Assembly: GCF_003063355.1 (NCBI RefSeq)
Contig: NZ_NESH01000001.1
Location: 124,001 to 188,000, forward strand
DNA: 64,000 nt
Reading direction: 5' to 3'
Source: Limnohabitans sp. Bal53
Lineage (GTDB): Bacteria; Pseudomonadota; Gammaproteobacteria; Burkholderiales; Burkholderiaceae_C
Under the pieces are notes generated by a model. That model was given only the letters and a program-made list of their open reading frames with translations. It was not told the origin of the DNA and made no database searches. Position numbers and translations under genes: made by a program. Below are positions 1-9,338 of this stretch, one piece after another (position 1 is the stretch's first letter; the number at the start of each line of letters is the position of its first letter).

Positions 1-115
1 TCAATTGCAATTGGAAAAACTAACCGGGTACGCCTTCCAAAGTTTTTGAATTTATTTTTATAAATTATTTCAAATAACTTTGCATAAAAATAATTTAAAA
101 TTCGTATATGGAATA

Positions 116-1381
116 TCATGAGATTCGTTCCGATTGATTTTTATTAATTTTTTTGGATCCAACTAATGCGCTATAAGCCACGAGAAGAATAAAGGGAGTG
201 TAAATAATTGCCTCACTTAAAAGCGAGAGAAAAATAATTGCAAAGAAAATTTTTCTGTGCGGAAAAAGCTTTTGTTTATATATACTAAATAAAATAATCA
301 GGCCCAACGGGATCCCGAGCGAGTAAAATAAATAAATAATACCATTGGATGAAGATCTAGATAAAGCACTCTCTTCGGACAAAAGAGTATCCGTAAATGC
401 AGCATAGGGCAGTAGCTCTAAGTATCGTTTATGATCAAAACCAATACCTAGCAACGGATACTCCCTGATGATGTTTAAGCCTGTAAAAAGATCATATTGT
501 CTTGCGATCGCAGAACCTTGCATCTCTCCAGTGAATTTGTCTTCTACGTTCGAATAGGTAATTAAAAAAAGAATAGGAATAATTGCCGTCAATAACAAAA
601 TTGACATTATATTTTTCTTTCTTGTTCTTTGTAAAGGTGACGTTGTCAAAAAACTGGCAACCCAAATTAGAGATGCAATAATTAGACCAGTGGTGGATAA
701 GGTGCAAAATACGGCCGCAGTGGAAATGGCAATATGTCGGCGGATTTTGTAAACCATAAGTGATAAGTATAGATATATGTTTAAATATATCTGAAATACG
801 CCGGGCTCATAGAAAAAACCATTGGGACGCTTAAAACCGGTGGAATCTGCCATTAACTCATGGTAATTGAATAGCAAAAATATCGTACTAAACTGAAAAT
901 CCTCTATATTGATTGTAATGAAAAGAAACGGAGCAATGTTTGCCAGAAGAAAAGTGAATATCGCCTGCCATCCGAACCATGGAAGGATGCTCATTAAGTC
1001 GGACTGAACGGCATCTGAACCGGATTTTATATATAAGCACAATAACAGCAATGCCGCAGTAAAGTTCGCATAGCGAATCACGAGGGATGATGGATCAACC
1101 GGACCCGGTCGGATTAAAGTAATCGCCAATATCATAGCCAAAAGCCCCCATATGAGGGCGGTACTTCTTCTCAACAGTCCATTGCCTTTGGATGCCAAAA
1201 GAATAAATACAAGTAATAACATTAACAACAGTGGCCGCGGGAATAGAAGCATCCCGCCACTGAGTAATATCGCAACAAGTAAAGCCCAGCGGCGAAATAG
1301 AATACTTACATGGCGATCAACGTAAAACGTTTTGACATTGGCGTTGGTCTCGGCAGGCATTGAAAATATATTAATATGCAT
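116..1381 (-). CDS. O-antigen polymerase-like membrane protein (Wzy-type)
   Basis: A 421-residue, strongly hydrophobic protein with roughly ten or more predicted membrane segments and a long periplasmic-type loop in its second half. That layout, plus its place beside a flippase and sugar-activating genes, fits an O-antigen or capsule ligase/polymerase that joins repeat units on the periplasmic face. The chosen start is the ATG at 1381, 8 bp after the upstream acetyltransferase stop; a longer frame reaches 1459 but would overlap that gene by 71 bp, and an ATG at 1360 is also possible. None of these starts has a strong ribosome site. Wzy proteins are poorly conserved, so the name rests on topology and context. 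The gene is much richer in A+T than the rest of the window, which is common for polymerases acquired by transfer. Confidence 0.65.
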   Translation of the reverse strand: MHINIFSMPAETNANVKTFYVDRHVSILFRRWALLVAILLSGGMLLFPRPLLLMLLLVFILLASKGNGLLRRSTALIWGLLAMILAITLIRPGPVDPSSLVIRYANFTAALLLLCLYIKSGSDAVQSDLMSILPWFGWQAIFTFLLANIAPFLFITINIEDFQFSTIFLLFNYHELMADSTGFKRPNGFFYEPGVFQIYLNIYLYLSLMVYKIRRHIAISTAAVFCTLSTTGLIIASLIWVASFLTTSPLQRTRKKNIMSILLLTAIIPILFLITYSNVEDKFTGEMQGSAIARQYDLFTGLNIIREYPLLGIGFDHKRYLELLPYAAFTDTLLSEESALSRSSSNGIIYLFYSLGIPLGLIILFSIYKQKLFPHRKIFFAIIFLSLLSEAIIYTPFILLVAYSALVGSKKINKNQSERIS

Positions 1382-1388
1382 TAAAGGG

Positions 1389-2066
1389 TTATTCAGATTC
1401 GGCTCCAGATACTGCGTGAATAGTGACGAATTTTTCAGTATCACTAAAATCATGAACACTATGCTTGATCTTTGATAACGGCCAATCCCACCATCTAATT
1501 TGAAGTAGTGCCCTAATGATTTCGTCTGAGAATCGGTATCTAATCAATTTCGCAGGCACGCCGCCGAAAATGGCGTATGGCGGCACGTCGCGCGTAACCA
1601 CCGAATTGGCAGCCACAACTGCACCATCACCGATCGAAACCCCCCTCATTATCATGCTATTGATGCCGATCCAAACGTCATTCCCAATGACCGGCGGTGC
1701 CTTTTGCTTCAACGGCACGACGGTATCGACAAGGCCGCCATAGGCGGGTGAGAGCCGGAAAGGATGGGTAGAGACACCCGCTAGGTCGTGGTCACCTGGG
1801 CCGATTGTGACCTGCCGGGCGATAGAACAGAACTTTCCGATTCGCGCTGCTTCGACGTAGGAGCTCGGGCCGCTGATGTACGAGTAGTCGCCGAGCACCA
1901 CGTCCGGACCAACCTCGGTGCCAGCGCGGACGATGGCACGTCGGCCGATCTTGGCGCGGTGCGAGACGCCGACGCTTTCCACCCTGGCATTTCGCATACG
2001 GTTCATGACGACCCAGTACAGCCAATTGAAAGGCTTGTGGGCCAGTCGGTACAACACGCTACGCAT
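1389..2066 (-). CDS. CatB-like hexapeptide O-acetyltransferase
   Basis: A 225-residue left-handed beta-helix acetyltransferase. Isoleucine/valine-rich hexapeptide repeats run through roughly residues 35-85 and 125-170 (for example IGRRAIV, VGPDVVLGDY, IGNDVWIGINSMI, IGDGAVVAANSVV), with the usual GGVPAKLIRYRF close at the end of the helix. This is the CatB / Vat-like xenobiotic acetyltransferase subgroup, which in polysaccharide loci acetylates a sugar using acetyl-CoA in the cytoplasm. It overlaps the flippase gene upstream by 8 bp, so it is translationally coupled to the operon. The exact sugar cannot be read from sequence. Confidence 0.85.
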   Translation of the reverse strand: MRSVLYRLAHKPFNWLYWVVMNRMRNARVESVGVSHRAKIGRRAIVRAGTEVGPDVVLGDYSYISGPSSYVEAARIGKFCSIARQVTIGPGDHDLAGVSTHPFRLSPAYGGLVDTVVPLKQKAPPVIGNDVWIGINSMIMRGVSIGDGAVVAANSVVTRDVPPYAIFGGVPAKLIRYRFSDEIIRALLQIRWWDWPLSKIKHSVHDFSDTEKFVTIHAVSGAESE

Positions 2067-3318
2067 GTGACGCTCCTAAGCTGTTCAATGCACGGTGTTG
2101 TTCGCGCAGCAGGTAGACGGTGCCGGGCAAGGTCGAGACAGCGCGCGCAATCAGGACGTTGACCAGTGAGAACAGCCCTGCGGCCCACAGGCCGGCCAGA
2201 CCGAGCCCAAACAATGCCAGGGTGCCGATCCCGGCGCTCAGCAGCGGCCGCATCTCGGCCGTGGAGAACAACACCATGGAGGCGATATTGCGGAAGGTCA
2301 GCAGGATCAAACCCGGCAGCGCGAAGTAGACCAGCGCGGCGTTCTGGGTGAACTGGGGCAGATACCGCGCCAAGATCGAAGGCATCAGCAGCACCGTCGT
2401 GGCCACGGCGAGGACAAAATACAGCATCAGGTCACGCTGATGGTGTCTGATAAAGGTGGTGAGCTGGCACAGGTCTTTGGCGACATAGGCGCGCTTGGCC
2501 TGCGGGAAGTACACGTTAAGCAGTGCAGTGGGGATCAGGCCGAAAAACGCTGAGTACATCAACACGATGTAAAACTCGCCCAGCGCATTGGGGCCCAGTA
2601 TCGCGGCGATGGACCACCGCTCGAACTGGTGCATGGAGAGCACGGCCAGCCCGCCCAAGAACGGCACCAGGCCGAGGCGAAAGAGCAGCGACAGAGTCTG
2701 GCGGTCCACCCCTAGGGATCTGATCCGCAGGTTCGGGTCCAGCAGCATCGCGCCCAGCGCGATGATCAGCGGCTGCAAGAGCAATGACAGCCAGGCGGCC
2801 ATCAGACCGTTGCTGGTCGAGAAGAAGGCGGCTACCAGCGACACCAGCACGGCGCCCACGTTAATCAGATTCGAGCGGCCAAGATGGCCGTCGGCGATCA
2901 GCGCGTTGTTCATCCATGTCGATGCAAGAGTAACGATGCCGGCCGCAAGCCCGAAGGCCAGTGTGCCGGGCCATACCACCGAGGACAGCGTCCCGGCGAG
3001 CGGCAGCGCCCACACCGCCAGCGCCGCGACTGGCACCAGGATCAGCACGCCCGTGGCCATGAGTGCCACAATGCGACGATTGACATCGCGGTTGCCCGCC
3101 GCGTATTGGATATAGGCGCCGTTGATGAGCCCCACGTGCGCGAACCCCACCAGCATGATCAGAGTCGTCATCAGCGTGACCTGGCCTAGGGAGGCCAGGT
3201 CCAGAGACGTCATGAAATACAGGTTGCGTGCAAAGGCAAGCAGGCTGACGAGGATCGTCACCAGCACGTACCGGTACTTCGGGCTGGACAAGCGCTGGAC
3301 GAGCGACCGAAGCGTCAT
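2059..3318 (-). CDS. polysaccharide flippase, Wzx/MOP superfamily
   Basis: A 419-residue integral membrane protein with about twelve hydrophobic segments spread over its whole length and a short basic N-terminus, the layout of Wzx-type exporters in the MATE/MOP superfamily. These proteins flip undecaprenyl-linked repeat units from the cytoplasmic to the periplasmic leaflet. The start ATG overlaps the stop of the glycosyltransferase gene by 4 bp. Its neighbours (nonulosonic acid synthesis upstream, putative polymerase downstream) fit a Wzx/Wzy-dependent pathway. The family assignment comes from topology and context more than from a motif. Confidence 0.75.
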   Translation of the reverse strand: MTLRSLVQRLSSPKYRYVLVTILVSLLAFARNLYFMTSLDLASLGQVTLMTTLIMLVGFAHVGLINGAYIQYAAGNRDVNRRIVALMATGVLILVPVAALAVWALPLAGTLSSVVWPGTLAFGLAAGIVTLASTWMNNALIADGHLGRSNLINVGAVLVSLVAAFFSTSNGLMAAWLSLLLQPLIIALGAMLLDPNLRIRSLGVDRQTLSLLFRLGLVPFLGGLAVLSMHQFERWSIAAILGPNALGEFYIVLMYSAFFGLIPTALLNVYFPQAKRAYVAKDLCQLTTFIRHHQRDLMLYFVLAVATTVLLMPSILARYLPQFTQNAALVYFALPGLILLTFRNIASMVLFSTAEMRPLLSAGIGTLALFGLGLAGLWAAGLFSLVNVLIARAVSTLPGTVYLLREQHRALNSLGASHA

Positions 3319-4763
3319 GGCGTGTTCCGCAGCGTCGACAGCAGCCCTTCGGCCACCTGGCGGGCGTTGTCCTGGAGGTCCAGGCCATATCGCACGGCCC
3401 GACCGGCAAAGTAGTCCGTCATGCCGGGGTGCAGCGCGTGCAGGTACGCGGTCAAGTACGGGTACAGCGCGGCATCGGTCGTTGGTGGCCGCTCGAGTGC
3501 CGCGTAGAGCCGCTCGCGCAGGTCGCGCACATGGCGCAGCAGCTCCACGCCGGGGGCGGGCGAGTAGAACGTCTTGCCGAAGGTGAACACCGGCTTGCCG
3601 AGCAGCAGAGCCTCAAAACCGGCCGTGCCCGTCATGGTGATGACGCCCTGTGAATGGGCCACTATCTCCTTGCCTGAGATGGAGGTCTCCAGCAGGCGGA
3701 TGTTGGGCACCGACTTCAGCGCCAGATAGTCATCAGCCGACCGGTAGCCGTGGTCGTGAGGATGATCCTTCACGTACAGGAACACGCCGGGCGGCAGCTG
3801 CGCCGCGATGTTCTGGATCAGCTTGACCTGATTGGCGTACAGGCCGTGTGCGTGGTACAGCACGACGGCCTCGGGCTCCAGGTGGAGCGGATAGAAGTAG
3901 TAAGGCTGCGAAGCGTCGAAGGCGTCGAAGCGGACCTCCTTTTTATAGCGCCGTAGGTTCGACAACTTGCGCCCGGCTACATTGCTCTTGGCAGACCAGT
4001 AGTCGATGTTGTCCAGCACCCGGTCGTGGGGAATGCCGGGCACCCACTGGCGAAGCTTGTTTCTCAAGGCGATGAGGGAGATCCGGGTGAGCGACGGCCT
4101 TTTGAAGGCGCCCCCGAGGAAGACGCTGAAACTGGAGCGGAACTCATCCAGATAGGCTCGGCAGGCGGGTTCGTCCATCTGCAACCGTCGCGACTCTATC
4201 GCAGCCAATGCCTTATCCAGGTCGGGGCAGGTGAAGTCGAACCCCGACATCAGCAGATGCTTGTAGCCCTTGTCGAGGCCCAGCGCCATTATCGAGTAAA
4301 GGTAGTGCCCTTTGCGCTGTGCGCATAGCATGGCTGCCACGAAATTGAACATCAGCGAGCAGGTCTCGTGCAGTACGATGTTGGCGTCGTGGCGGTCCAG
4401 AAACTCGCTCCAGAAACGGTAGTAGGTGACAGTCAGGCGCTGGGCCTCTTCCAGCGACAGCAGGGCGAAGCCTCGGTCGCTCTGGATCGCGCCATTCAGG
4501 TTGAAGGCTCCGCCGGATTGCTGGATGAAAAGGTCGTCGATCGCCTTGAGCGTGTCAGCGTCTGCCACGCTGCTGGGGTGCAACCGCTTGACTTCGTCCT
4601 TGAAGATGGTGACAGGCGCCGTGAAACCCAGCTCCCGCAGACGCTCAGCCTCGGTGGCGCTGTAGGCCAGGTGCACGGGCTGGAACTCGCCGTGCAGGCA
4701 TTGACTGACCGGCGCGAACAGGTCGGTGAGCTCGCAGCGGTGGAAGAAGACAACGGAGGTCAT
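3315..4763 (-). CDS. capsule-synthesis-type glycosyltransferase
   Basis: A 482-residue cytoplasmic protein. Its C-terminal half has the features of the capsule polysaccharide synthesis / KpsS-like and CDP-glycerol transferase-like fold: a KDHPHDHG segment, then HSQGVITMTGTAGFEALLLG, where the T-G-T-x-G-F-E-A-L stretch is the usual nucleotide-sugar phosphate-binding region. It probably transfers the activated nonulosonic acid or another sugar to the growing unit. The start at 4763 gives an ATGA overlap with the CMP-sugar synthase stop; the in-frame extension to 4829 lies inside that gene and is rejected. Donor and acceptor are not known. Confidence 0.7.
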   Translation of the reverse strand: MTSVVFFHRCELTDLFAPVSQCLHGEFQPVHLAYSATEAERLRELGFTAPVTIFKDEVKRLHPSSVADADTLKAIDDLFIQQSGGAFNLNGAIQSDRGFALLSLEEAQRLTVTYYRFWSEFLDRHDANIVLHETCSLMFNFVAAMLCAQRKGHYLYSIMALGLDKGYKHLLMSGFDFTCPDLDKALAAIESRRLQMDEPACRAYLDEFRSSFSVFLGGAFKRPSLTRISLIALRNKLRQWVPGIPHDRVLDNIDYWSAKSNVAGRKLSNLRRYKKEVRFDAFDASQPYYFYPLHLEPEAVVLYHAHGLYANQVKLIQNIAAQLPPGVFLYVKDHPHDHGYRSADDYLALKSVPNIRLLETSISGKEIVAHSQGVITMTGTAGFEALLLGKPVFTFGKTFYSPAPGVELLRHVRDLRERLYAALERPPTTDAALYPYLTAYLHALHPGMTDYFAGRAVRYGLDLQDNARQVAEGLLSTLRNTP

Positions 4764-5473
4764 GGCAGCAGGTCCTGGGGCGCAAGCGCGTGCTGTTTTA
4801 TCAGGGTTTCTGCCAGCATCCAGTCCCACTCGGTGTCGATGTCCAGCGCCTCGCGCGCATCGTCAATGACTAGGGGCACGGTGTCGGCGCCCAGAAAGCT
4901 GCCGCGCTGTCGCAGGTAGGACGGGCTGGCGATGTAGAGCGCGCCGTTGATTACGTATGCGGGCGGCAGATCCTGGGATCTCGTCGGCCGGTCGCCACCC
5001 GCCATGAAGGGCGCGATGGCTTCGCCATCGACCCGGTAGCACCACATTGGGTGTGACTCCGCTGGCGAGAACGACACCACTGACTGTTGCGGGTGCGCAC
5101 CAAACCGATCAATCGCTCGGCGAATGCTGGCGGTGGTGCGAAACGGCGACGTCGGCTGCAGCAGCAGCAGCCCGTCAACCGGGCCTTTTTCCTGCTCGTA
5201 CCAGTCCAGTGCATGCAGGCAAACTGCCATGGACGTGGCAGTGTCGGTGGATAGTTCGGCGGGCCGTAGCCAGGGCACCAGCGCGCCTGCCGACTTGGCG
5301 GCTTGGGCGATGGCCGGGCTATCGGTGGATACCAGCACGTCCGCGAGTTCGGGGGCTCCGCGCGCGGCCCCAATGGTCCAGGCGATCAGCGGCTTGCCGC
5401 CCAACTCGCGGATATTCTTGTTCACAACCCGCTTGGAGCCGCCGCGCGCCGGGATCAATCCCAGCAGCTTCAT
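4760..5473 (-). CDS. legF: CMP-nonulosonic (legionaminic) acid synthase
   Basis: A 237-residue cytidylyltransferase of the NeuA/LegF/PtmB family, which activates a nonulosonic acid with CTP to give the CMP-sugar. The nucleotide-binding motif LIPARGGSKRV lies at residues 6-16. The conserved LLLQPTSPFRT and the acidic DIDTEWDW near the C-terminus (metal and substrate binding) are present. It is single-domain, as usual. It overlaps the PtmE-type gene upstream and the glycosyltransferase downstream by 4 bp each. Legionaminate is preferred over sialate as substrate because of the LegB, LegC and PtmE-type genes in the operon. Confidence 0.88.
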   Translation of the reverse strand: MKLLGLIPARGGSKRVVNKNIRELGGKPLIAWTIGAARGAPELADVLVSTDSPAIAQAAKSAGALVPWLRPAELSTDTATSMAVCLHALDWYEQEKGPVDGLLLLQPTSPFRTTASIRRAIDRFGAHPQQSVVSFSPAESHPMWCYRVDGEAIAPFMAGGDRPTRSQDLPPAYVINGALYIASPSYLRQRGSFLGADTVPLVIDDAREALDIDTEWDWMLAETLIKQHALAPQDLLP

Positions 5474-6525
5474 GCGGCACCGCCTGTACGCTGCGCGGTC
5501 TCGTAATCGCTCGGGCGTCCCACGTCCAGCCAGGGCTCATGCATCGGGTAGACCACGGTGCGCCGCCCGTCCGCCTGTAGGTACTCGAACAAGGTGGGCA
5601 TGTCGCAGCGCTCGTTGGGTGCGAGCGCGTTGAGCGACTCGGGGGCCAGCACGTACACGCCGGCATTGATGTGGGTGCGGGCGACGGGCTTTTCTTCAAA
5701 GCCGATGATGTCTACGCCTTGCGTCTGCACCACGCCGAACGGGTGCTGCCACTCATGGATCCGAACCGCCATCGTGGCCGCGGCCTGGTTGCGGATGTGA
5801 AAGTCAAGCAACTCGCCGTAGTTGATGTCCGTCAGAACATCACCGTTGGTGACCAGGAAAGGCGCTTCCGGCCGTCGCGCCAGCAAACCCAGAGCACCGG
5901 CGGTGCCCAGAGGCGCTTGCTCGCGGATGTACTCGATGCGGGCGTTCATCTTCGAGCCGTCGCCGAAGTAGTCCTCGACCATGTGACCAAGGTAGTGGAT
6001 GGCCAGCATGAAGTGGCTGAAGCCGTTGGCCATGGCCCGGTTGATGATGTGTTCTAGCATCGGCTTGTCGCCCACGGGCAGCATCGGTTTTGGGCAGTGC
6101 TCGGTGTGAGGGCGAAGCCGCGTGCCCTTGCCGCCTGCCATGATCACCATTATGTTGGACCGTACCTGGGGCGTGGTGATCTGGTCCCACATATGCAGAC
6201 CGACTACCTGCCGCTGTTCGTCGACCGCCGGGATCTGCTGGATCTTGTTGGCCACCATCAGTTGCATGATGGTCTCGCGCGTCATGTCCGGCGGGACCAC
6301 GAAGGGATTGCGGTGAATGACCGTGGTGATGGGGCTGCCCATATTCAGGCCTCGCAGCAGTCCACGGCGGATGTCGCCATCGGAGATAGTCCCTTCCAGT
6401 TTTCCGGCGTTATCGACGACCAGAACGATCTTAATGGCAGTTTGATCAAGGTTGCGGATGGCTTCTTGAATAGTCGCGGTGTGAGGCAGTAACGCGCGGC
6501 GCCAGATTTGGTCTTTTGAATTCAT
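5470..6525 (-). CDS. ptmE: CBS-domain sugar-1-phosphate nucleotidyltransferase (PtmE-type)
   Basis: A 351-residue fusion. Two CBS motifs occupy about residues 10-118 (including GTISDGDIRRGLL). A nucleotidyltransferase domain follows from about residue 125, with the signature IMAGGKGTRLRPHT and the lysine in CPKPMLPVGDKPM. This CBS-NTP_transferase order is that of PtmE in Campylobacter, a glucosamine-1-phosphate guanylyltransferase that opens the GDP-linked legionaminic acid route. The CBS pair may sense a nucleotide. The partners PtmF and PgmL are not in the window and may lie elsewhere. It lies 10 bp after the epimerase stop. Confidence 0.85.
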   Translation of the reverse strand: MNSKDQIWRRALLPHTATIQEAIRNLDQTAIKIVLVVDNAGKLEGTISDGDIRRGLLRGLNMGSPITTVIHRNPFVVPPDMTRETIMQLMVANKIQQIPAVDEQRQVVGLHMWDQITTPQVRSNIMVIMAGGKGTRLRPHTEHCPKPMLPVGDKPMLEHIINRAMANGFSHFMLAIHYLGHMVEDYFGDGSKMNARIEYIREQAPLGTAGALGLLARRPEAPFLVTNGDVLTDINYGELLDFHIRNQAAATMAVRIHEWQHPFGVVQTQGVDIIGFEEKPVARTHINAGVYVLAPESLNALAPNERCDMPTLFEYLQADGRRTVVYPMHEPWLDVGRPSDYETAQRTGGAA

Positions 6526-6535
6526 GGCGAGGTCT

Positions 6536-7702
6536 TTATTCGTGATTAGTGAGGTCGTGGAACTTCTTTTTCACCAATTTATCCAGCGGATGCTTGGCCA
6601 GTACCTCCACGATCAGCTGGCTGGCCCCACCTGTTCCATATGGATTGACGACTTGAGTGAGGTTTGCTTGGAACTCGGGGCTGTACAGGGTAGATAGCGC
6701 CTGCGTGATCTGTTCGCAGATCGGCTCGCAGTGGATGACGCTAGATGCGCGAAGCCGGCCGCGTTGACGATCTCCGATGTCAATGGTGCCGATACCCATG
6801 CTGGGGGCCTCAGACAGTCCACTGGAGGAGTTTCCGACCACGCCGTCAACAACATGCATGCACGACAGGTAGCGCAACTGGCCGAGCGAGCTGTAGGCGC
6901 GCGCATTCGGATGCGCGGCCACGAACGAATCGACCATGGCGGCCAGCTCGCGCCCACCGGTATCTGCATTGGGCATCGTGAAGACCAGATGCGTGTCCTG
7001 CAGCGCGCCTAGCGCCTTCAGCAGCTCGCCTATCTGATGGGCTGAGCTTTGACTTTCGAGCGTCACCGGATGGAACGTGATCAGCAGGTTGCGCGGACCA
7101 AACCTGAAGTCGAGCGACGCCTCCAGCTCCTCGCGTGTCATCAGCGAGGTGCGTTTGATTGCGTCGATACCGAGGCCGCCCACCAGGAACACCCGCTCGG
7201 GTTGCTCGCCCAGCTGGATGACGCGGTTGCGGTAGTCCTGCGCGGCCACGAAGTGCAGGTGCGACATCTTGGTGATCGAGTGACGGATCGCCTCGTCGAA
7301 GGCGCCTTCGGTCGTCTCGCCTCCGTGCAGATGCGCAATCGGGATGCCGGCGATCATGGCCGCAGCGGCGGCGGCAAAGATCTCGAAGCGGTCACCGAGC
7401 AGCACGATCAGGTCAGGAGCGAGGCGGGTGTAGGCGTCCGCGTAGCCAATCAGCCCCAAGCCCATCGACTTGGTCACGGCGCTGGCGGTATCGGCGCTCA
7501 GCAGCATCTCCACCTTGGCGTCGATGGTGAAGCCTGCCTGCTCGATCTCGCGATAGGTCAGCCCGAACTCAGGCGACAGGTGCATCCCGGTGGCGACCAC
7601 CTGAAGCGTCAGCGCCTCGGAGGCGTCGATCTCCTGCATCAGCCAGCGCAGTAGGCCAAACTCGGCACGCGTGCCGGTGACAACGCAAATCTTGCGGCTC
7701 AT
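6536..7702 (-). CDS. legG: nucleotide-sugar 2-epimerase (hydrolysing), LegG/NeuC family
   Basis: A 388-residue hydrolysing 2-epimerase. Family signatures are TGTRAEFGLLRWL at the N-terminus, GDRFEIFAAA, the AHLHGGETTEGAFDEAIRHSITKMSHLHF block that holds catalytic residues, and GNSSSGLSEAPSMG with GDRQRGR near the C-terminus (nucleotide binding). In the legionaminate pathway it converts the diacetylbacillosamine nucleotide to free 2,4-diacetamido-2,4,6-trideoxymannose. The ATG at 7702 overlaps the synthase stop (ATGA); the frame continues to 7765 only inside that gene. Confidence 0.88.
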   Translation of the reverse strand: MSRKICVVTGTRAEFGLLRWLMQEIDASEALTLQVVATGMHLSPEFGLTYREIEQAGFTIDAKVEMLLSADTASAVTKSMGLGLIGYADAYTRLAPDLIVLLGDRFEIFAAAAAAMIAGIPIAHLHGGETTEGAFDEAIRHSITKMSHLHFVAAQDYRNRVIQLGEQPERVFLVGGLGIDAIKRTSLMTREELEASLDFRFGPRNLLITFHPVTLESQSSAHQIGELLKALGALQDTHLVFTMPNADTGGRELAAMVDSFVAAHPNARAYSSLGQLRYLSCMHVVDGVVGNSSSGLSEAPSMGIGTIDIGDRQRGRLRASSVIHCEPICEQITQALSTLYSPEFQANLTQVVNPYGTGGASQLIVEVLAKHPLDKLVKKKFHDLTNHE

Positions 7703-8700
7703 AACTCGATCAACTCGTCGACAGTGAAGTCGCGCCGTGCGGGGCGCCCCATCACCTCGTCCCACCGCATCGGCGAGATGCCGGTGCCCGGTCGCTTGGT
7801 GCCGACGTTGTCGGCGCTGAAGGCCTCACCCGCGTGGATGGCTCGGATGGCCACCATCGACTTGCGGGCGATGGGCTTGTTCTTGAGCTCGCTGGCGCTG
7901 GGGCGCTTAACGCCGTCGCCCAGTGCGACCTCGACGTTGCGGATCGCGTCGACCATCGCCTTGAGCTCGTGGGGCTCCAGGCTGGCCTGGTGATCCGGGC
8001 CCGGCATCATCCGATCCAGGGTGAAGTGCTTTTCAATCACACGCGCACCCAGTGCCACCGCCGCGACCGGAATCTCGATGCCCGGCGTGTGGTCGGAGTA
8101 GCCCACCTCGACGCCGAATGCGGCCTTCATGCTGACCATGGCCCGCAGGTTCACGTCTACCATCGGGGCGGGATACTCGGTCGTGCAGTGCAGGACGGTG
8201 ACGAGCTGGCGTGGCGTGCCGGCCTGCTCGATGGCCTCCAGCGCCGCCTCAATCTCGCCCAGCGTGGCCATGCCGGTCGACAGCATCACCGGCATGCCCA
8301 GCCGGGTCATGTAGCGCAGCAGCGGCAGGTTGGTCAGCTCGCCCGACGGGATCTTGACTTGATCGAGACCCATCTCGACCAGCATGTCAAAGCTGTCGGT
8401 GTCGAAGGCCGTGGAAAAGAAGCCGATGCCGTGGCGGCGGCACTCCTCGATCAGTACCTCATGGTCCGCCCGGGAGAGTTCCAGCTTGCGGATCATGGCG
8501 TATTGGCTCTCGGATGCGTCGGTGGTTCCCTTTTGATACGAGGCCTTCTCGGCCGTTTTCGTCACCATGTTTCCAGTCTTGAAGGTCTGGAATTTGACAA
8601 TGTCAGCACCGGCGGCGCTGGCGGCCGCGATGAGCTGCTTGGCCAGTCCGATGTCGCCATTGTGGTTGACGCCGGCTTCGGCAATGATCAGCGTTTTCAT
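7699..8700 (-). CDS. legI: N,N'-diacetyllegionaminate synthase (LegI/NeuB family)
   Basis: A 333-residue PEP-condensing sugar synthase. The TIM-barrel NeuB domain covers about residues 5-245, with EAGVNHNGD, KFQTFK, KIPSGE, LSTGMA, HCTTEYP, GYSDHT and the EKHFTLDR motif typical of the family. A C-terminal antifreeze-like SAF domain (about 275-333) supplies substrate contacts. It condenses the six-carbon intermediate with phosphoenolpyruvate. Gene order between the epimerase and acetyltransferase matches legionaminic clusters. Overlaps of 4 bp occur at both ends. Confidence 0.9.
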   Translation of the reverse strand: MKTLIIAEAGVNHNGDIGLAKQLIAAASAAGADIVKFQTFKTGNMVTKTAEKASYQKGTTDASESQYAMIRKLELSRADHEVLIEECRRHGIGFFSTAFDTDSFDMLVEMGLDQVKIPSGELTNLPLLRYMTRLGMPVMLSTGMATLGEIEAALEAIEQAGTPRQLVTVLHCTTEYPAPMVDVNLRAMVSMKAAFGVEVGYSDHTPGIEIPVAAVALGARVIEKHFTLDRMMPGPDHQASLEPHELKAMVDAIRNVEVALGDGVKRPSASELKNKPIARKSMVAIRAIHAGEAFSADNVGTKRPGTGISPMRWDEVMGRPARRDFTVDELIEL

Positions 8701-9338
8701 TTGATCCTTTTGGCGGGTACGCCAGCGTAAACCGCATTGGATTCGCAGGAACGAATCACCACGGCACCGCTGCCGATGGTGGTGTTGCTGCCAATCAGCA
8801 GCTTGTTGTCCGGAGTGCCCTGGTTGACTACCGAACCGGCACCGATCCAGCAGTGGCTGCCGATATCGACGTTCCCGGAAATCGTGCTTCCAGGGGCAAT
8901 ATGGGTGAAGCCGCCGATGACGACATCGTGGGCAATGGTTGCGTTCTGGTTGAAGATGTCGAAGTCGCCGACCTGGATGTTGTTGGTGAACCGGACACCA
9001 GCACAGACGATGATGCCCTGCCGGTCTTCGATGGACTGTCGTTGCCGATAGCCGAAGGTCGCGCTTGAATGGATCAGATTGCAGAAGGCGACCTGATCAC
9101 GGTAGCGCTCGACAATCCTTTGTCGGACCTTGTTCTCACCAATGCCAATGACAAAAGGAATGTCCCGATAGCGAAGAACGTCGGCTTCGACAATGGCCTC
9201 GGCCGGGAATGTCCAGGCGTCCAGTTCGGACTGGTCGCGTGCGACATAGAGAGGCGTGAAGCCAAGGTCGCCGGCGACATCGCCGGCTTCACGAGCCATA
9301 CCGGAAGTGCCAAAGATGCCGACTCGTTTCATGGTCAT
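8697..9338 (-). CDS. PglD/NeuD-like sugar N-acetyltransferase
   Basis: A 213-residue protein with a short Rossmann-like N-terminal domain (GIFGTSGMAREAGDVA, residues 7-22) and a C-terminal left-handed beta-helix of hexapeptide repeats (IGGFTHIAPGSTISGNVDIGSHCWIGAG and after), ending in AGVPAKRIK. This is the PglD/NeuD/LegH acetyltransferase architecture. It would acetylate the 4-amino group produced by the LegC aminotransferase. Met3 is an equally good start. The gene overlaps both neighbours by 4 bp. Confidence 0.85.
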   Translation of the reverse strand: MTMKRVGIFGTSGMAREAGDVAGDLGFTPLYVARDQSELDAWTFPAEAIVEADVLRYRDIPFVIGIGENKVRQRIVERYRDQVAFCNLIHSSATFGYRQRQSIEDRQGIIVCAGVRFTNNIQVGDFDIFNQNATIAHDVVIGGFTHIAPGSTISGNVDIGSHCWIGAGSVVNQGTPDNKLLIGSNTTIGSGAVVIRSCESNAVYAGVPAKRIK

